A stretch of 64,000 nt of DNA. Origin: Acinetobacter sp. YWS30-1 (lineage in GTDB: Bacteria; Pseudomonadota; Gammaproteobacteria; Pseudomonadales; Moraxellaceae). Position 1 is the first letter of the stretch. The number at the start of each line of letters is the position of its first letter. Location: positions 744,001-808,000 of the forward strand of contig NZ_CP114606.1 of assembly GCF_033558715.1 (NCBI RefSeq). The letters run 5' to 3'. Shown here in pieces: positions 8,434-16,658 of the stretch. The position numbers were made by a program, and so were the translations under genes. The notes beneath the pieces are model-generated. The model made no database searches. It was not told the DNA's origin and was given only the letters and a program-made list of their open reading frames with translations.

Positions 8434-10299
8434 ATGTTAAAAGCATTTTCTAAAAGACATTTTTTTACCCAATTACCTGTTGTGGGTTATTTACCTCTTA
8501 AAAAATTTCATATTCTGCCAATATTTGGTTTAGAACCTAAATTAATTAAACAATCGGTTGACAGCGTAGCTCGCGATCGTGAAAAAATAGGTCATTGCAC
8601 GCTCTTAAATGCTCTTGTTCATTCATTGGGTTTTAAAGGTGGTTTTTCAGGATTTTTGGATGCCTATGAGCAAATCCTAAAACCTTTTATGGAAGACCAT
8701 AACTTAAGCCAATATGCGGATTTGATTGAGCCAAGGTTTCCATGTGATGGAGCAAGTCGTTTAAAACATCAACGTCAAGATGTATCTGATCGACTGTTTT
8801 ATAGCGATAGCCCTATTCCAGACAAAATTTTTACAGGATATAACTTTCGTTATGATCAATACTTCGATGATGGTATAGGTATCTACAATTTTGAAATTGA
8901 TCATTCTGATTATGGATTACATCAGAACCCCTATGATGAAAATGATTCATCAAATGTAGATGTAGCTCTTCAAAACCCTACATTAGAAGTACCTCTGAAG
9001 CGTAAACAGCCAAATACGAGATCACTGATTGATATCGTGATTGGTGGAGATTTATTTTATATCCAGGCTGGTTTCAACCTGCTTGGAGATCAGCTGATTC
9101 AACCTAGGGAAAAAGAGCTAGTTTTTCAAATTTATAATAACAATGAATCAGCTTTAGAAAAATGTCTGATACATTGTAATAAAAAGATGAACTTGTTTAT
9201 TCAGCGCATTGAGGAAGTCAATCAAGGTTGGATTGAAGTAATCCCTTTTAATGAAAATCTTATTTTTTTAAAAGGTGAAAAAGGTGAATATGACTTCCTT
9301 TTTAAAAATCAACGTGATGAAGAATTTAAACATCAAATTTACGAACCGTACTTGAAAAGAGCTGACGTACCTAAATTTGATGATGAATATCATTTTAAGC
9401 GTTGGTTCTACTTTGAATTTAAGGGAAATAGGCAACAGCAGTCACATCAAGCAGAAACAGAGTATTATTTTTCTGGTGGTAAAGCATGTGACTATCCTGG
9501 CACAGAAGAGTTATTAAAACGCTCTTTGTATATTGATTATGCCAAAACACTCGTAGATTTGGGCTCTTCTATTGAATTGCCAAAATTTCAAAAGATTAGG
9601 TTAGAAAATGGCAAATGCTTGATGGTCTCAGATTTAATCCCAATTGAAGACTTTCAGGAATTTTTAATTTCAAACCCATTGTACTTAGAAGGTAGAGCGG
9701 ATGTTTTTGAGCAAGAAGGTTTGCTTGATAATCTAGAATCAGTAAATGCTGATGAAGATACGTCGTTGCCTGTATCATTGACTTGGTATGATGTAATGGC
9801 ATTTATCAGTTGGTTTAATCGGAAGAATAAAGTCGAGAGCCGCTTATTAACTTATGATGAGTTTATAGAGGTTTCCCCCTTTTCTGAAAAGATCGATGAT
9901 GATTCGGGATTGAGTTTTTATTCGCCACCTTTAAACAGAACTTTTAATGGAGAAACATCTTTTATAGGTCAACCTAATGAAGAGTTCGAATACAACTGTC
10001 TGAGTTTTTATGATGAAAATGGAGACAAGATTTTTGGTCATCCACCTTATATGAAGGAAAAATCTTTCCAAAAAATTCAATTGAAATTTGAAGATGTGAA
10101 ATACTTAGAAAAGCACGAACTTAGATTTATTGATTCCAAAAATTTTGGAGAATGGTTAAATAATAAAACTTGTGTTTGTTGTAAAACATTAACGGGATTT
10201 TATAACTATATTGCCAAACCAACTCCAGTATTGGATTCTACAGGTAAATATAAAGGTAGAAAAACTGGCTTTAGACTTTGCTATGAATTAAAAGATTAA
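8434..10299 (+). CDS. Large hypothetical protein with C-terminal FGE/sulfatase-modifying-like domain
   Basis: 621 aa. The N-terminal 400 residues match no family I recognise. The C-terminal part (about 400-621) has marks of the formylglycine-generating enzyme (SUMF1) fold: LTWYDVMAFISWFN followed by RLLTYDEF (compare the usual VsWydAxaFcxWl...RLPTEaEWE) and the closing KTGFRLCYEL (compare GFRxv). CVCC near residue 586 is present, but whether it corresponds to the catalytic cysteines of true FGE is unclear. Such domains also serve as carbohydrate-binding or variable-recognition folds without enzyme activity. Divergent from the glycine-zipper operon and closed by its own terminator, it is probably part of the same accessory cluster. 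Confidence 0.6.
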   Translation: MLKAFSKRHFFTQLPVVGYLPLKKFHILPIFGLEPKLIKQSVDSVARDREKIGHCTLLNALVHSLGFKGGFSGFLDAYEQILKPFMEDHNLSQYADLIEPRFPCDGASRLKHQRQDVSDRLFYSDSPIPDKIFTGYNFRYDQYFDDGIGIYNFEIDHSDYGLHQNPYDENDSSNVDVALQNPTLEVPLKRKQPNTRSLIDIVIGGDLFYIQAGFNLLGDQLIQPREKELVFQIYNNNESALEKCLIHCNKKMNLFIQRIEEVNQGWIEVIPFNENLIFLKGEKGEYDFLFKNQRDEEFKHQIYEPYLKRADVPKFDDEYHFKRWFYFEFKGNRQQQSHQAETEYYFSGGKACDYPGTEELLKRSLYIDYAKTLVDLGSSIELPKFQKIRLENGKCLMVSDLIPIEDFQEFLISNPLYLEGRADVFEQEGLLDNLESVNADEDTSLPVSLTWYDVMAFISWFNRKNKVESRLLTYDEFIEVSPFSEKIDDDSGLSFYSPPLNRTFNGETSFIGQPNEEFEYNCLSFYDENGDKIFGHPPYMKEKSFQKIQLKFEDVKYLEKHELRFIDSKNFGEWLNNKTCVCCKTLTGFYNYIAKPTPVLDSTGKYKGRKTGFRLCYELKD

Positions 10300-10308
10300 A
10301 GCTATTAA

Positions 10309-10337
10309 ATATGGGCAAGTAAGTAACTTGCCCATAT
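10309..10337 (+). terminator. Terminator after the FGE-like gene
   Basis: A 12-bp perfect stem (10309-10320 with 10326-10337, arm ATATGGGCAAGT) with a 5-nt loop lies 10 bases after the stop codon and is followed by a short T-rich tract. Confidence 0.75.
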
Positions 10338-10456
10338 TGTTATTAAGTCGTCAAAGGCTAAGTTTTTCAGTTGCTGAAGGAGCTATCGAACTCGGTGGCT
10401 ATTCAGGCTTGCCTACACCCAAAATTTGATATTTTTTGTGTACAAGCTGAGCTTCT

Positions 10457-11197
10457 TTAAAGACCTAAAATAACTTGATACGGTTTAAATCCTTCTAATA
10501 CAGCATCGGAAACTAGTTTGATAAAAGATTCTGTTTTTCCGAAAGCCATCCATTGATCCAATGCCTCATAATATGCCAATCGATTTTCAACTGTGATGAC
10601 ACAGGGTGGATAACCAGCTTTAAGCAATTCGAGGTTCATCAATAAGCGTGATGTACGACCATTCCCATCAATAAATGGATGAATGCCTACAAAGTCTGCA
10701 TGTACTTTAGCTGCACGTTCAATAGGATGTAGCTTATGTGCCTCAGTATTGTACCAATCGACAAGCTGAGCCATTTTATCATTCAACAGTGTATAGTCGG
10801 GTGGGTTAGTCGTAGCACCTGAAATCAACACGTTTTGTTGGCGATAACGTCCTGCATTGTCATCATCGATATTTTTTAGAATGAGTTGATGGATATTACG
10901 AATCTGCCATTCAGAAAAAGGTTCTTCTTTACGAATAATATCTTCAACATAATAGATCGCATTTCTATGGTTAATTGCCTCGAAATGTTCTCGTAATGCT
11001 TTTCCACCAACGGTAATGCCTTCCAAAACCACTTTTGTTTCTAGCAATGTCAGTGTATTGCCTTCAATTGCATTTGAATGATATGTCCAGCGAACAATAA
11101 GATCTTCTTGTAGATTTTTTACAATTGCAGGAGAAAGAGGACGATGCTGATCTAATTTTGTTTTTAAAGCATCTATATTGTCAAACATAACTTTCAC
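10457..11197 (-). CDS. Fic family protein (probable AMP transferase), class II
   Basis: 246 aa. The Fic catalytic motif HPFIDGNGRTSR is intact (His, the acidic residue and both Arg present). An N-terminal inhibitory-helix motif, SNAIEGN, precedes it in the same chain, which marks a class II self-inhibited Fic protein in which the Glu blocks the ATP site. Family members usually transfer AMP to a hydroxyl of a target protein; the target here is unknown. No antitoxin gene adjoins it, consistent with intramolecular inhibition. The start is MKVMFDN; the internal ATG at codon 4 is an alternative. A perfect 26-bp palindrome about 46 bp upstream suggests transcriptional control. Unlike many Fic proteins it shows no obvious extra C-terminal DNA-binding domain. 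Confidence 0.88.
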   Translation of the reverse strand: MKVMFDNIDALKTKLDQHRPLSPAIVKNLQEDLIVRWTYHSNAIEGNTLTLLETKVVLEGITVGGKALREHFEAINHRNAIYYVEDIIRKEEPFSEWQIRNIHQLILKNIDDDNAGRYRQQNVLISGATTNPPDYTLLNDKMAQLVDWYNTEAHKLHPIERAAKVHADFVGIHPFIDGNGRTSRLLMNLELLKAGYPPCVITVENRLAYYEALDQWMAFGKTESFIKLVSDAVLEGFKPYQVILGL

Positions 11198-11242
11198 CCT
11201 GAAGTTGTACTCTTGAATGATACATGAAAAAAATAAATATAA

Positions 11243-11268
11243 AAAAGTAATGTTATAACATTACTTTT
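11243..11268. promoter_or_regulatory. Perfect 26-bp palindrome in fic promoter region
   Basis: Two 13-base half sites (AAAAGTAATGTTA and its exact complement) meet without a spacer. The palindrome lies about 46 bp upstream of the fic ATG, a normal place for an operator of a dimeric repressor. No T-run follows on either strand beyond the stem itself, which argues against a simple terminator. Confidence 0.5.
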
Positions 11269-11305
11269 AATATTGAATGCGTACGTGTTAATATCGGGAC
11301 ACCAT

Positions 11306-11330
11306 TTCAAATCCTGTTAATGGATTTGAA
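11306..11330. repeat. Inverted repeat, 9-bp arms
   Basis: TTCAAATCC (11306-11314) and GGATTTGAA (11322-11330) flank a 7-nt centre. It is adjacent to the dispersed repeat at 11345-11373 and could be part of an integrase or regulator site. Confidence 0.4.
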
Positions 11331-11344
11331 CAAAATAAATTTTG

Positions 11345-11373
11345 TGATTCAATGCACTAAATCTAATTTGGGT
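11345..11373. repeat. Dispersed 29-bp repeat, copy 1
   Basis: The same 29 bp, with one mismatch, occurs at 32960-32988 next to a tmRNA/tRNA 3'-end-like scar. The sequence begins TGATTCAATGCACTAAATC. Likely a remnant of the attachment or downstream region of related integrative elements. The rest of 11374-11843 holds no gene I can support. Confidence 0.45.
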
Positions 11374-11686
11374 AAAAAATGGGTACAGGAAAAATGCTAT
11401 TGGCTTTATGGTTCACTAAATCAATAGCTTAGGAGTTGAGTTCAATTGACACCATCTCAATCTTGCTCTTATCAACTTATTGACTTTTATTAAGAGAAAT
11501 ACAATTAAAAAAATTCCTTAAGATATTCAGTTTGTTAGATGATGGATATTCCTAAGGTGAGTTGTGAATCCGAGAAGATGCTTTAGCTTATTTTTTAATG
11601 ATCTTTATGCACCTATACAGCTGAGAAATTTCAATTATTAAAAGTTGGTGCGCAGGTTTTAATATAAGCTAATGAAATACAAAAGG

Positions 11687-11710
11687 CTCCGACAAACCCG
11701 GTACGATTCA
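11687..11710. repeat. 24-bp direct repeat, left copy
   Basis: CTCCGACAAACCCGGTACGA and the next four bases recur at 16262-16285 in the same orientation with two mismatches. The pair brackets the IS nest, the tandem array and the helicase gene. Confidence 0.45.
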
Positions 11711-11801
11711 AGAAAAGAAAAAACCCGCTCAATAACTTGAAGGGGCTGTTAGTGCCGGAAGAATTTCGGCTAGGAGAGAAATAATTTTTTTCAAGAAAAA
11801 A

Positions 11802-11831
11802 ATCTGTTTAACTCTCCCAAATTAAACAGAT
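11802..11831 (-). terminator. Minus-strand terminator
   Basis: ATCTGTTTAA (11802-11811) and TTAAACAGAT (11822-11831) form a 10-bp stem with a 10-nt loop; on the minus strand the stem is followed by a run of seven T. It would stop transcripts leaving the IS region leftward. Confidence 0.6.
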
Positions 11832-11968
11832 CAATTTATAGTAGACCTCTTGCGAAAGTAAAAACTGCCTCAATATAGATTTCATGAAATATCAGAAATT
11901 AAATCGTTTTTCAGATTCTGAATTCCAGCGCTTGGTTGGTGTACCTCGAGCAGTTTTTAGTGAAATGG

Positions 11969-13007
11969 GGCTTTGTTGCACAAAGATTTGAAATGCAAAG
12001 CGCCCCTAATTGATCCAAATTTAAGGCGTAACTTGGGTAAGTGGGCGACCTAATTCCGTAAATCTGTTAAGGACTGCTACACGTGCATGGATCTCATTCA
12101 CCTGACTAGGAAAGCTTCTTGCCATTAATTTATCGCCTAATAATTTGATGCAATGCATCTTGGTTTCCACCAAACTGCGGCGATGATAGCCTGACCATTT
12201 TTTCCATAATGTCCTGCCTAAATGTTTAACTGTTCGAAGTAATTCATTTCGCTCTAGCGAGCTACTCTTTGTATCTTTCCATGGTTTCGCATTTTTTCTA
12301 GGTGGAATCACCGCATGCGCTTGCCGATCTGCAATGACCTGACGGCATTGCTTGGTGTCATAAGCTCCATCGGTATAAACAGAGTCAATCTGCTCATCTT
12401 GTGGAATCTGATTAAGTAAATCACCAAGCACCTGTGAATCACTGACATTATTGGTTGTGAGCTGAATAGCGCGTATTTGTAGGGTTTTGGCATCTATACC
12501 AATATGTAGTTTACGCCATTGGCGACGATATTCAGCTCCATGTTTCTTGCGTTTCCATTCGCCCTCACCTAGAAACTTCATGCCTGTAGAGTCTACGAGT
12601 AGATGCAGCCCATCGCTACTTTTTTGGTAGCTGATTGCAATATCAATATGCTTTTGTCTTCTACAAAGCGTACTGTAATCTGGTGCGGTCCAATTTAATC
12701 CGCAAAGTTTAATCAGACTTTGCACAAAGCCAGTGACCATACGTAAAGACAAACGGAATAGAGATTTAATCATTAAGCAGCATTGGATAGCTGCGTCGGA
12801 GTAGGTTTGATTTCGCCCTTGTTTGCCTTTTGATGGAGCATACCATTGCGTAGCAGGATCAAACCAAATGGCAATATTTCCGCGACTCATGAGTGCTCGG
12901 TTATATGCGGGCCAATTGGTTGTGCGGTAGATTTTGTGTGTAGGCTTCTTCATTTGAAAATTATATCGCTGAAAAAGCCTTTACAGATAGGTTTGTGCAA
13001 CAAAGCC
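11969..13007 (-). mobile_element. IS5-family (IS903/IS17-like group) insertion sequence
   Basis: 1039 bp bounded by perfect 16-bp inverted repeats, GGCTTTGTTGCACAAA (11969-11984) and its complement (12992-13007), enclosing a full transposase gene. The 9-bp flanks (GTGAAATGG and AATAAATAT) do not match, so the expected 9-bp target duplication is missing. An insertion-adjacent deletion that removed most of the host IS explains this. Confidence 0.88.
12021..12953 (-). CDS. IS5-family transposase (DDE)
   Basis: 310 aa, full length for the IS903-like group. The DDE domain is visible: LLVDSTGMKF carries the first Asp, VYTDGAYDTKQCR the second, and RSLVETKMHC the Glu with the usual downstream K. 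The N-terminal DUF4096-like region (NRALMSRGNIAIWFD) is typical of this group in Acinetobacter (IS17-like). It catalyses cut-and-paste movement of the surrounding 1039-bp element. No frameshift or internal stop is seen, so the element may be active. Confidence 0.9.
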   Translation of the reverse strand: MKKPTHKIYRTTNWPAYNRALMSRGNIAIWFDPATQWYAPSKGKQGRNQTYSDAAIQCCLMIKSLFRLSLRMVTGFVQSLIKLCGLNWTAPDYSTLCRRQKHIDIAISYQKSSDGLHLLVDSTGMKFLGEGEWKRKKHGAEYRRQWRKLHIGIDAKTLQIRAIQLTTNNVSDSQVLGDLLNQIPQDEQIDSVYTDGAYDTKQCRQVIADRQAHAVIPPRKNAKPWKDTKSSSLERNELLRTVKHLGRTLWKKWSGYHRRSLVETKMHCIKLLGDKLMARSFPSQVNEIHARVAVLNRFTELGRPLTQVTP

Positions 13008-13064
13008 AATAAATATCAAAGTCTAAAATAGTCAAAAATGATACTTTCGCAAGAGGTTTAAAAA

Positions 13065-13313
13065 TTAAAGCTTTCTAAATAATTCTTTTGCATTTAGATA
13101 TTCTTGTTGGTCAATATCTAAATATCTTAATAAAGCAGGTGTTTTTATTGAATCTAAATTATATAAAGCCCAATAAAATGTTTCATATCTATTTTGCTTT
13201 TTAAAATCTTTTATTTTTCCATTTATATAGGATTCATCTAAATCATCTTCAATAAATAATTCAATTATTTTTAAAGCGATACGGTTTAAATTATTGATGT
13301 CAATATTTTTCAT
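13065..13313 (-). CDS. Small hypothetical protein
   Basis: 82 aa, beginning MKNIDINNLNRIALKIIEL, strongly charged and predicted helical, with no signal peptide or membrane segment. I do not recognise a family. The ATG is followed by a coherent, Lys/Asp/Glu-rich reading frame of AT-rich codon use like that of the helicase gene nearby. A purine-rich AGGTGAAAAA stretch precedes the start on the minus strand, a plausible ribosome-binding site. Its 3' end is 7 bp from the IS remnant, so its downstream context has been altered. Confidence 0.5.
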   Translation of the reverse strand: MKNIDINNLNRIALKIIELFIEDDLDESYINGKIKDFKKQNRYETFYWALYNLDSIKTPALLRYLDIDQQEYLNAKELFRKL

Positions 13314-13446
13314 TTTTTCACCTATTTGGATGAATTTTAATACACAGAATTATGTATTGCCAATTATTGTTATTTAAAATTCATTGAAAAGTGAAATAGT
13401 TTTTTTTGGTTAATATTTAGAAATTGACAGGGTTTTTAAATATTGT

Positions 13447-13777
13447 CACATTTACCACATTTACCACATTTACCACATTTACCACATTTACCACATTTAC
13501 CACATTTACCACATTTACCACATTTACCACATTTACCACATTTACCACATTTACCACATTTACCACATTTACCACATTTACCACATTTACCACATTTACC
13601 ACATTTACCACATTTACCACATTTACCACATTTACCACATTTACCACATTTACCACATTTACCACATTTACCACATTTACCACATTTACCACATTTACCA
13701 CATTTACCACATTTACCACATTTACCACATTTACCACATTTACCACATTTACCGCATTTACCGCATTTACCACATTT
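13447..13777. repeat. 9-bp tandem array (CACATTTAC), 36 full copies plus a partial
   Basis: 34 identical CACATTTAC units run without a break, followed by two CGCATTTAC units and a 7-base partial unit. The array keeps all six frames largely open, creating long but meaningless repetitive ORFs (Thr-Phe-Thr, Pro-His-Leu, Asn-Val-Val). The near-perfect identity means recent expansion. It lies about 260 bp before the helicase start. The rest of 13314-14033 holds no gene I can support. Confidence 0.97.
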
Positions 13778-14033
13778 CAGTGAATTGATTTTGGTATTTT
13801 TATTAGTGGAAGTGTAATGCGTAAATCTGTTGTGCCGCAGTTGTTTGGTTTTTTATAAAACATTGATTATTAAATTAAAAAAAACTTTATATATACTTTT
13901 TTTTGATTTTACGAACCAAATTAATCATTGAATTTCTAAGTTTGATTTAATGCTCCTGCAGACTGAATTGAAATATAAGTATGTTGGTTAGTCTGTCTAC
14001 TAAATATTTGTTTTTTAATTATTTGAGGTAAAA

Positions 14034-15767
14034 GTGAATAATTTGATTAATGGTTCGGATTCTAAGCAAGATTTAATGATTGATGGGGATGTATTTTTTT
14101 CTATTATTAATAAGAGGAATGAGGTTGAGTATTTTAAATCAATTGAGGATTTTGAAAATAATTTTTTAATTGAGGATTATGATAGTGGATTATATAAGGT
14201 TAATCAGATGAGTAATATATATGCAAAATATCCTGATTTTGATTGTGAAGGTTGTAATGCTATAAAGTTATGTGATGAAAGTGATATTAATAAAGCAACA
14301 GGATATTTAATTAATGGTGTTGCATCTAAATGGGATGAGTTAAGTGAGCCTCAAAAAAAGATTGAGGAAATTAACGTTAATTTTTCAATCGGTAAAGGAA
14401 TTCCAGTTGCTAATTTAGATATCAAATATAAATCTTGGGTTTTTACAACAGATGATGTCTCTATTTTTAAGCTTTTCGCTAAAAACAGACAGCCTATTGT
14501 CTATGTTTCTGATAATGATGATGGTTTTTATATAATTAATAATAATTTTGGAGAAGATATTTTTAAAGTTATGCTTGGCACGCAACCGCCAACAATGAAT
14601 GAGGATTTATTTATTAGTAGTAATAATCTTCAACATCTTAATGATGAGCATAAATATAAATACCTAATGGAACAGGTAAGTCATTTAAAAAATATTGAAG
14701 ATGCAAGATTGAACATGATAGGTCAGGAGCCACCAATTGAAGCAACAATGCAGCTGAACACTGCATTAGTTGTAAGAACACTGTCTCAAATTGAAGAAAA
14801 GCCAACTGATTGGATTTGGGAGGGATGGTTAGCTGCTAGAAAAATAACTGTATTAGCCGGTATTGGAGGTTGTGGTAAGACGAATCTCATGCTTTCAATT
14901 GCAGCAACAATTTCAGTTGGGGGGGTATTTCCTGATGGCAGTAAATGTGAGAAACCTGGAAAAGTATTAATTTATTCAACAGAAGATGCTGCAGATGATA
15001 CGCTTAAGCCTCGGATTATGTCCTATGAAGCTAATTTAGATAATATAGCTGTGATGGATGGAGTAGTTGATAGAAAGGGAAAAATCAGGTCGTTTGGGAT
15101 AGAGGATATAACAGCATTAGAAAACTATGCCAAAGCAAATCCTGAACTTCGGCTTTTAATTATTGATCCTGTCGTAGGGTTAGTACAAGGTGATTTAAAT
15201 AAAGCCAATACGGTGCGACAAGCGTTAGATCCCTTGAGTAAATTTGCGGAAGATTATAACTGTGCGGTTGTCTGTATTACTCATCTATCTAAAAGTGCAG
15301 GTAAAGAGAATATGCCTTTAGTTGAAAGATTTTTAGGATCTCAAGCATTTACAGCAAAAGCAAGAATGGCACTATGTGCTTTAAAAGATGAAAGTGAAGA
15401 TAATTTTTATTTATCTAGAGTGAAAACGAATACAACTAAACAATCGGATACTCACATGAGATATCGAATTGAATCAGCTACTGTTGGCAAACGGATAGAA
15501 ACGTCTAAAACTACTTGGCTTGAACCTTTCATTGGCTCATTTGACACTAAATCAGGTAATAAAAAGGAAAAAGCAACTGAAATTAATAGGGCAAAAAAAC
15601 TTATATTAGATCTATTGTCTAAAAATGAGATTATAGCGTCTAAACACTTGAAATCATTATGTTCGGAAGAAGGTATATCAGATGCCACTTATGGTAGAGC
15701 AATCAGAGATATAGGCGCAATAAGCTTTAAAAGAGAGCAAGCGTGGTATTGGAGACTACCTACATAA
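14034..15767 (+). CDS. RepA/DnaB-like AAA (RecA-fold) helicase of a mobile element
   Basis: 577 aa from a GTG start preceded by GAGGT at 14025-14029. The N-terminal 240 residues are unrecognised, without primase motifs. From about 255 comes a hexameric-helicase RecA fold: WIWEGWLAARKITVLAGIGG, Walker A GIGGCGKTN, STEDAADDT, Walker B LLIIDPVVG, then VVCITHLSK. This is the RepA (RSF1010-like)/AAA_25 family found in plasmids, prophages and integrative elements. The last 70 residues look like a winged helix (KHLKSLCSEEGISDATYGRA). No integrase or relaxase is nearby. Short tandem arrays lie on both sides (13447-13777, 15784-15842, 15913-15967), reminiscent of iterons. A replication role is inferred from the family. 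Confidence 0.8.
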   Translation: MNNLINGSDSKQDLMIDGDVFFSIINKRNEVEYFKSIEDFENNFLIEDYDSGLYKVNQMSNIYAKYPDFDCEGCNAIKLCDESDINKATGYLINGVASKWDELSEPQKKIEEINVNFSIGKGIPVANLDIKYKSWVFTTDDVSIFKLFAKNRQPIVYVSDNDDGFYIINNNFGEDIFKVMLGTQPPTMNEDLFISSNNLQHLNDEHKYKYLMEQVSHLKNIEDARLNMIGQEPPIEATMQLNTALVVRTLSQIEEKPTDWIWEGWLAARKITVLAGIGGCGKTNLMLSIAATISVGGVFPDGSKCEKPGKVLIYSTEDAADDTLKPRIMSYEANLDNIAVMDGVVDRKGKIRSFGIEDITALENYAKANPELRLLIIDPVVGLVQGDLNKANTVRQALDPLSKFAEDYNCAVVCITHLSKSAGKENMPLVERFLGSQAFTAKARMALCALKDESEDNFYLSRVKTNTTKQSDTHMRYRIESATVGKRIETSKTTWLEPFIGSFDTKSGNKKEKATEINRAKKLILDLLSKNEIIASKHLKSLCSEEGISDATYGRAIRDIGAISFKREQAWYWRLPT

Positions 15768-15783
15768 ATAGTAAATTAATAAG

Positions 15784-15842
15784 ATGCAATACATGCAATA
15801 CATGCAATACATGCAATACATGCAATACATGCAATACATGCA
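15784..15842. repeat. 9-bp tandem array (ATGCAATAC), 6 copies plus partial
   Basis: Six exact ATGCAATAC units (15784-15837) followed by ATGCA, starting 16 bp after the helicase stop codon. The unit differs from the upstream array although the period is the same. Confidence 0.92.
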
Positions 15843-15912
15843 CTAATACAACTAATTAATTGGCTTATTGTCTTAGGGGACTTCATATTGATTATAGTCC
15901 CCTTAATAATTT

Positions 15913-15967
15913 CAACTTTTCAACTTTTCAACTTTTCAACTTTTCAACTTTTCAACTTTTCAACTTT
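15913..15967. repeat. 8-bp tandem array (CAACTTTT), 6 copies plus partial
   Basis: Six exact CAACTTTT units (15913-15960) and a seventh of seven bases, about 70 bp after the previous array. Between here and 16658 I see no gene. Confidence 0.92.
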
Positions 15968-16261
15968 GCTAATTAAGTAATTATTAAACGTTAAAAATCA
16001 GCTATAGCTAAATTCTAAGAACACTAGCACATGGAAATATCTGTAAAACCTCATTTCCTATGGTTTTAGGTGTGATAATAAATTAAGTATTCAGCTATAT
16101 AATTTATATATAAGTACAATTTTATAGGGTCTTGGGTTTCGGAAGTTAAATATTGGTATTCAGGTTTATATAAACAGGAAATTAATGCTGAAACGCTCTT
16201 TCTCTGATTTCAGGGGTATATTTTAATTTTGTCATCGGGATAGTCTCTCAGAATATTGACT

Positions 16262-16285
16262 CTCCGACAAATCCGGTACGGTTCA
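16262..16285. repeat. 24-bp direct repeat, right copy
   Basis: Matches 11687-11710 in 22 of 24 positions and the same orientation (CTCCGACAAATCCGGTACGG then TTCA). The two copies enclose about 4.6 kb with the helicase. Confidence 0.45.
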
Positions 16286-16449
16286 CTTTTTTGAATCCGT
16301 CAATGCGTAAGTCCTATACTCCATAAACCCTTTAAATTAATTAGGTGGTTTATGTCGCACTTCAAGTTTTACTCTGCCATGCATTCAAAATATTTATAAA
16401 TTTTAAAAATAGTTTCATGATTTCTTATAAATAAATTATATGAATATTA

Positions 16450-16500
16450 GACCTCTCGCGAAATTATCATTTTTGACTATTTTAGACTTTGATATTTATT
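16450..16500. mobile_element. Solo end of the IS seen at 11844-13058
   Basis: GACCTCTCGCGAAATTATC and the following bases are an inverted, slightly diverged copy of the right end at 13008-13058, preceded by TA. No transposase reading frame follows, so it is a decayed remnant. Confidence 0.6.
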
Positions 16501-16658
16501 TAAAAATCAACGCTTATCACTGATTAAATTTTGACTAACACAAGAGGTGTATTCTACTTTTGAATAATTGTTCTAAGATTTTTTTTAATTATAATTAAAA
16601 TTATATATTTGTTTTAAATAATTATATATTTATTTTAATTGAAAAATAGGGGTGTTGA

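Larger units (their letters stand above)
11844..13058. mobile_element. Remnant of an IS5-family-like element, interrupted by a second IS
   Basis: Outer ends GACCTCTTGCGAAAGTA (from 11844) and TACTTTCGCAAGAGGTT (to 13058) are near-perfect inverted repeats, each flanked by TA (11842-11843 and 13059-13060), the 2-bp target duplication expected for IS427-type elements. Only about 125 bp at the left, including a transposase start at 11883 (MKYQKLNRFSDSEF), and about 51 bp at the right remain; the middle is replaced by the element at 11969-13007. Confidence 0.65.

Noticed and set aside
13447..13777. CRISPR array
   Set aside because: The units are contiguous 9-mers without spacers, and no cas genes are in the window.
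13417..13817. Long open frames on both strands in the 9-bp array, giving repetitive Thr-Phe, Pro-His-Leu and Asn-Val-Val proteins
   Set aside because: They exist only because the repeat length is a multiple of three without stop codons; no ribosome site and no non-repetitive domain.
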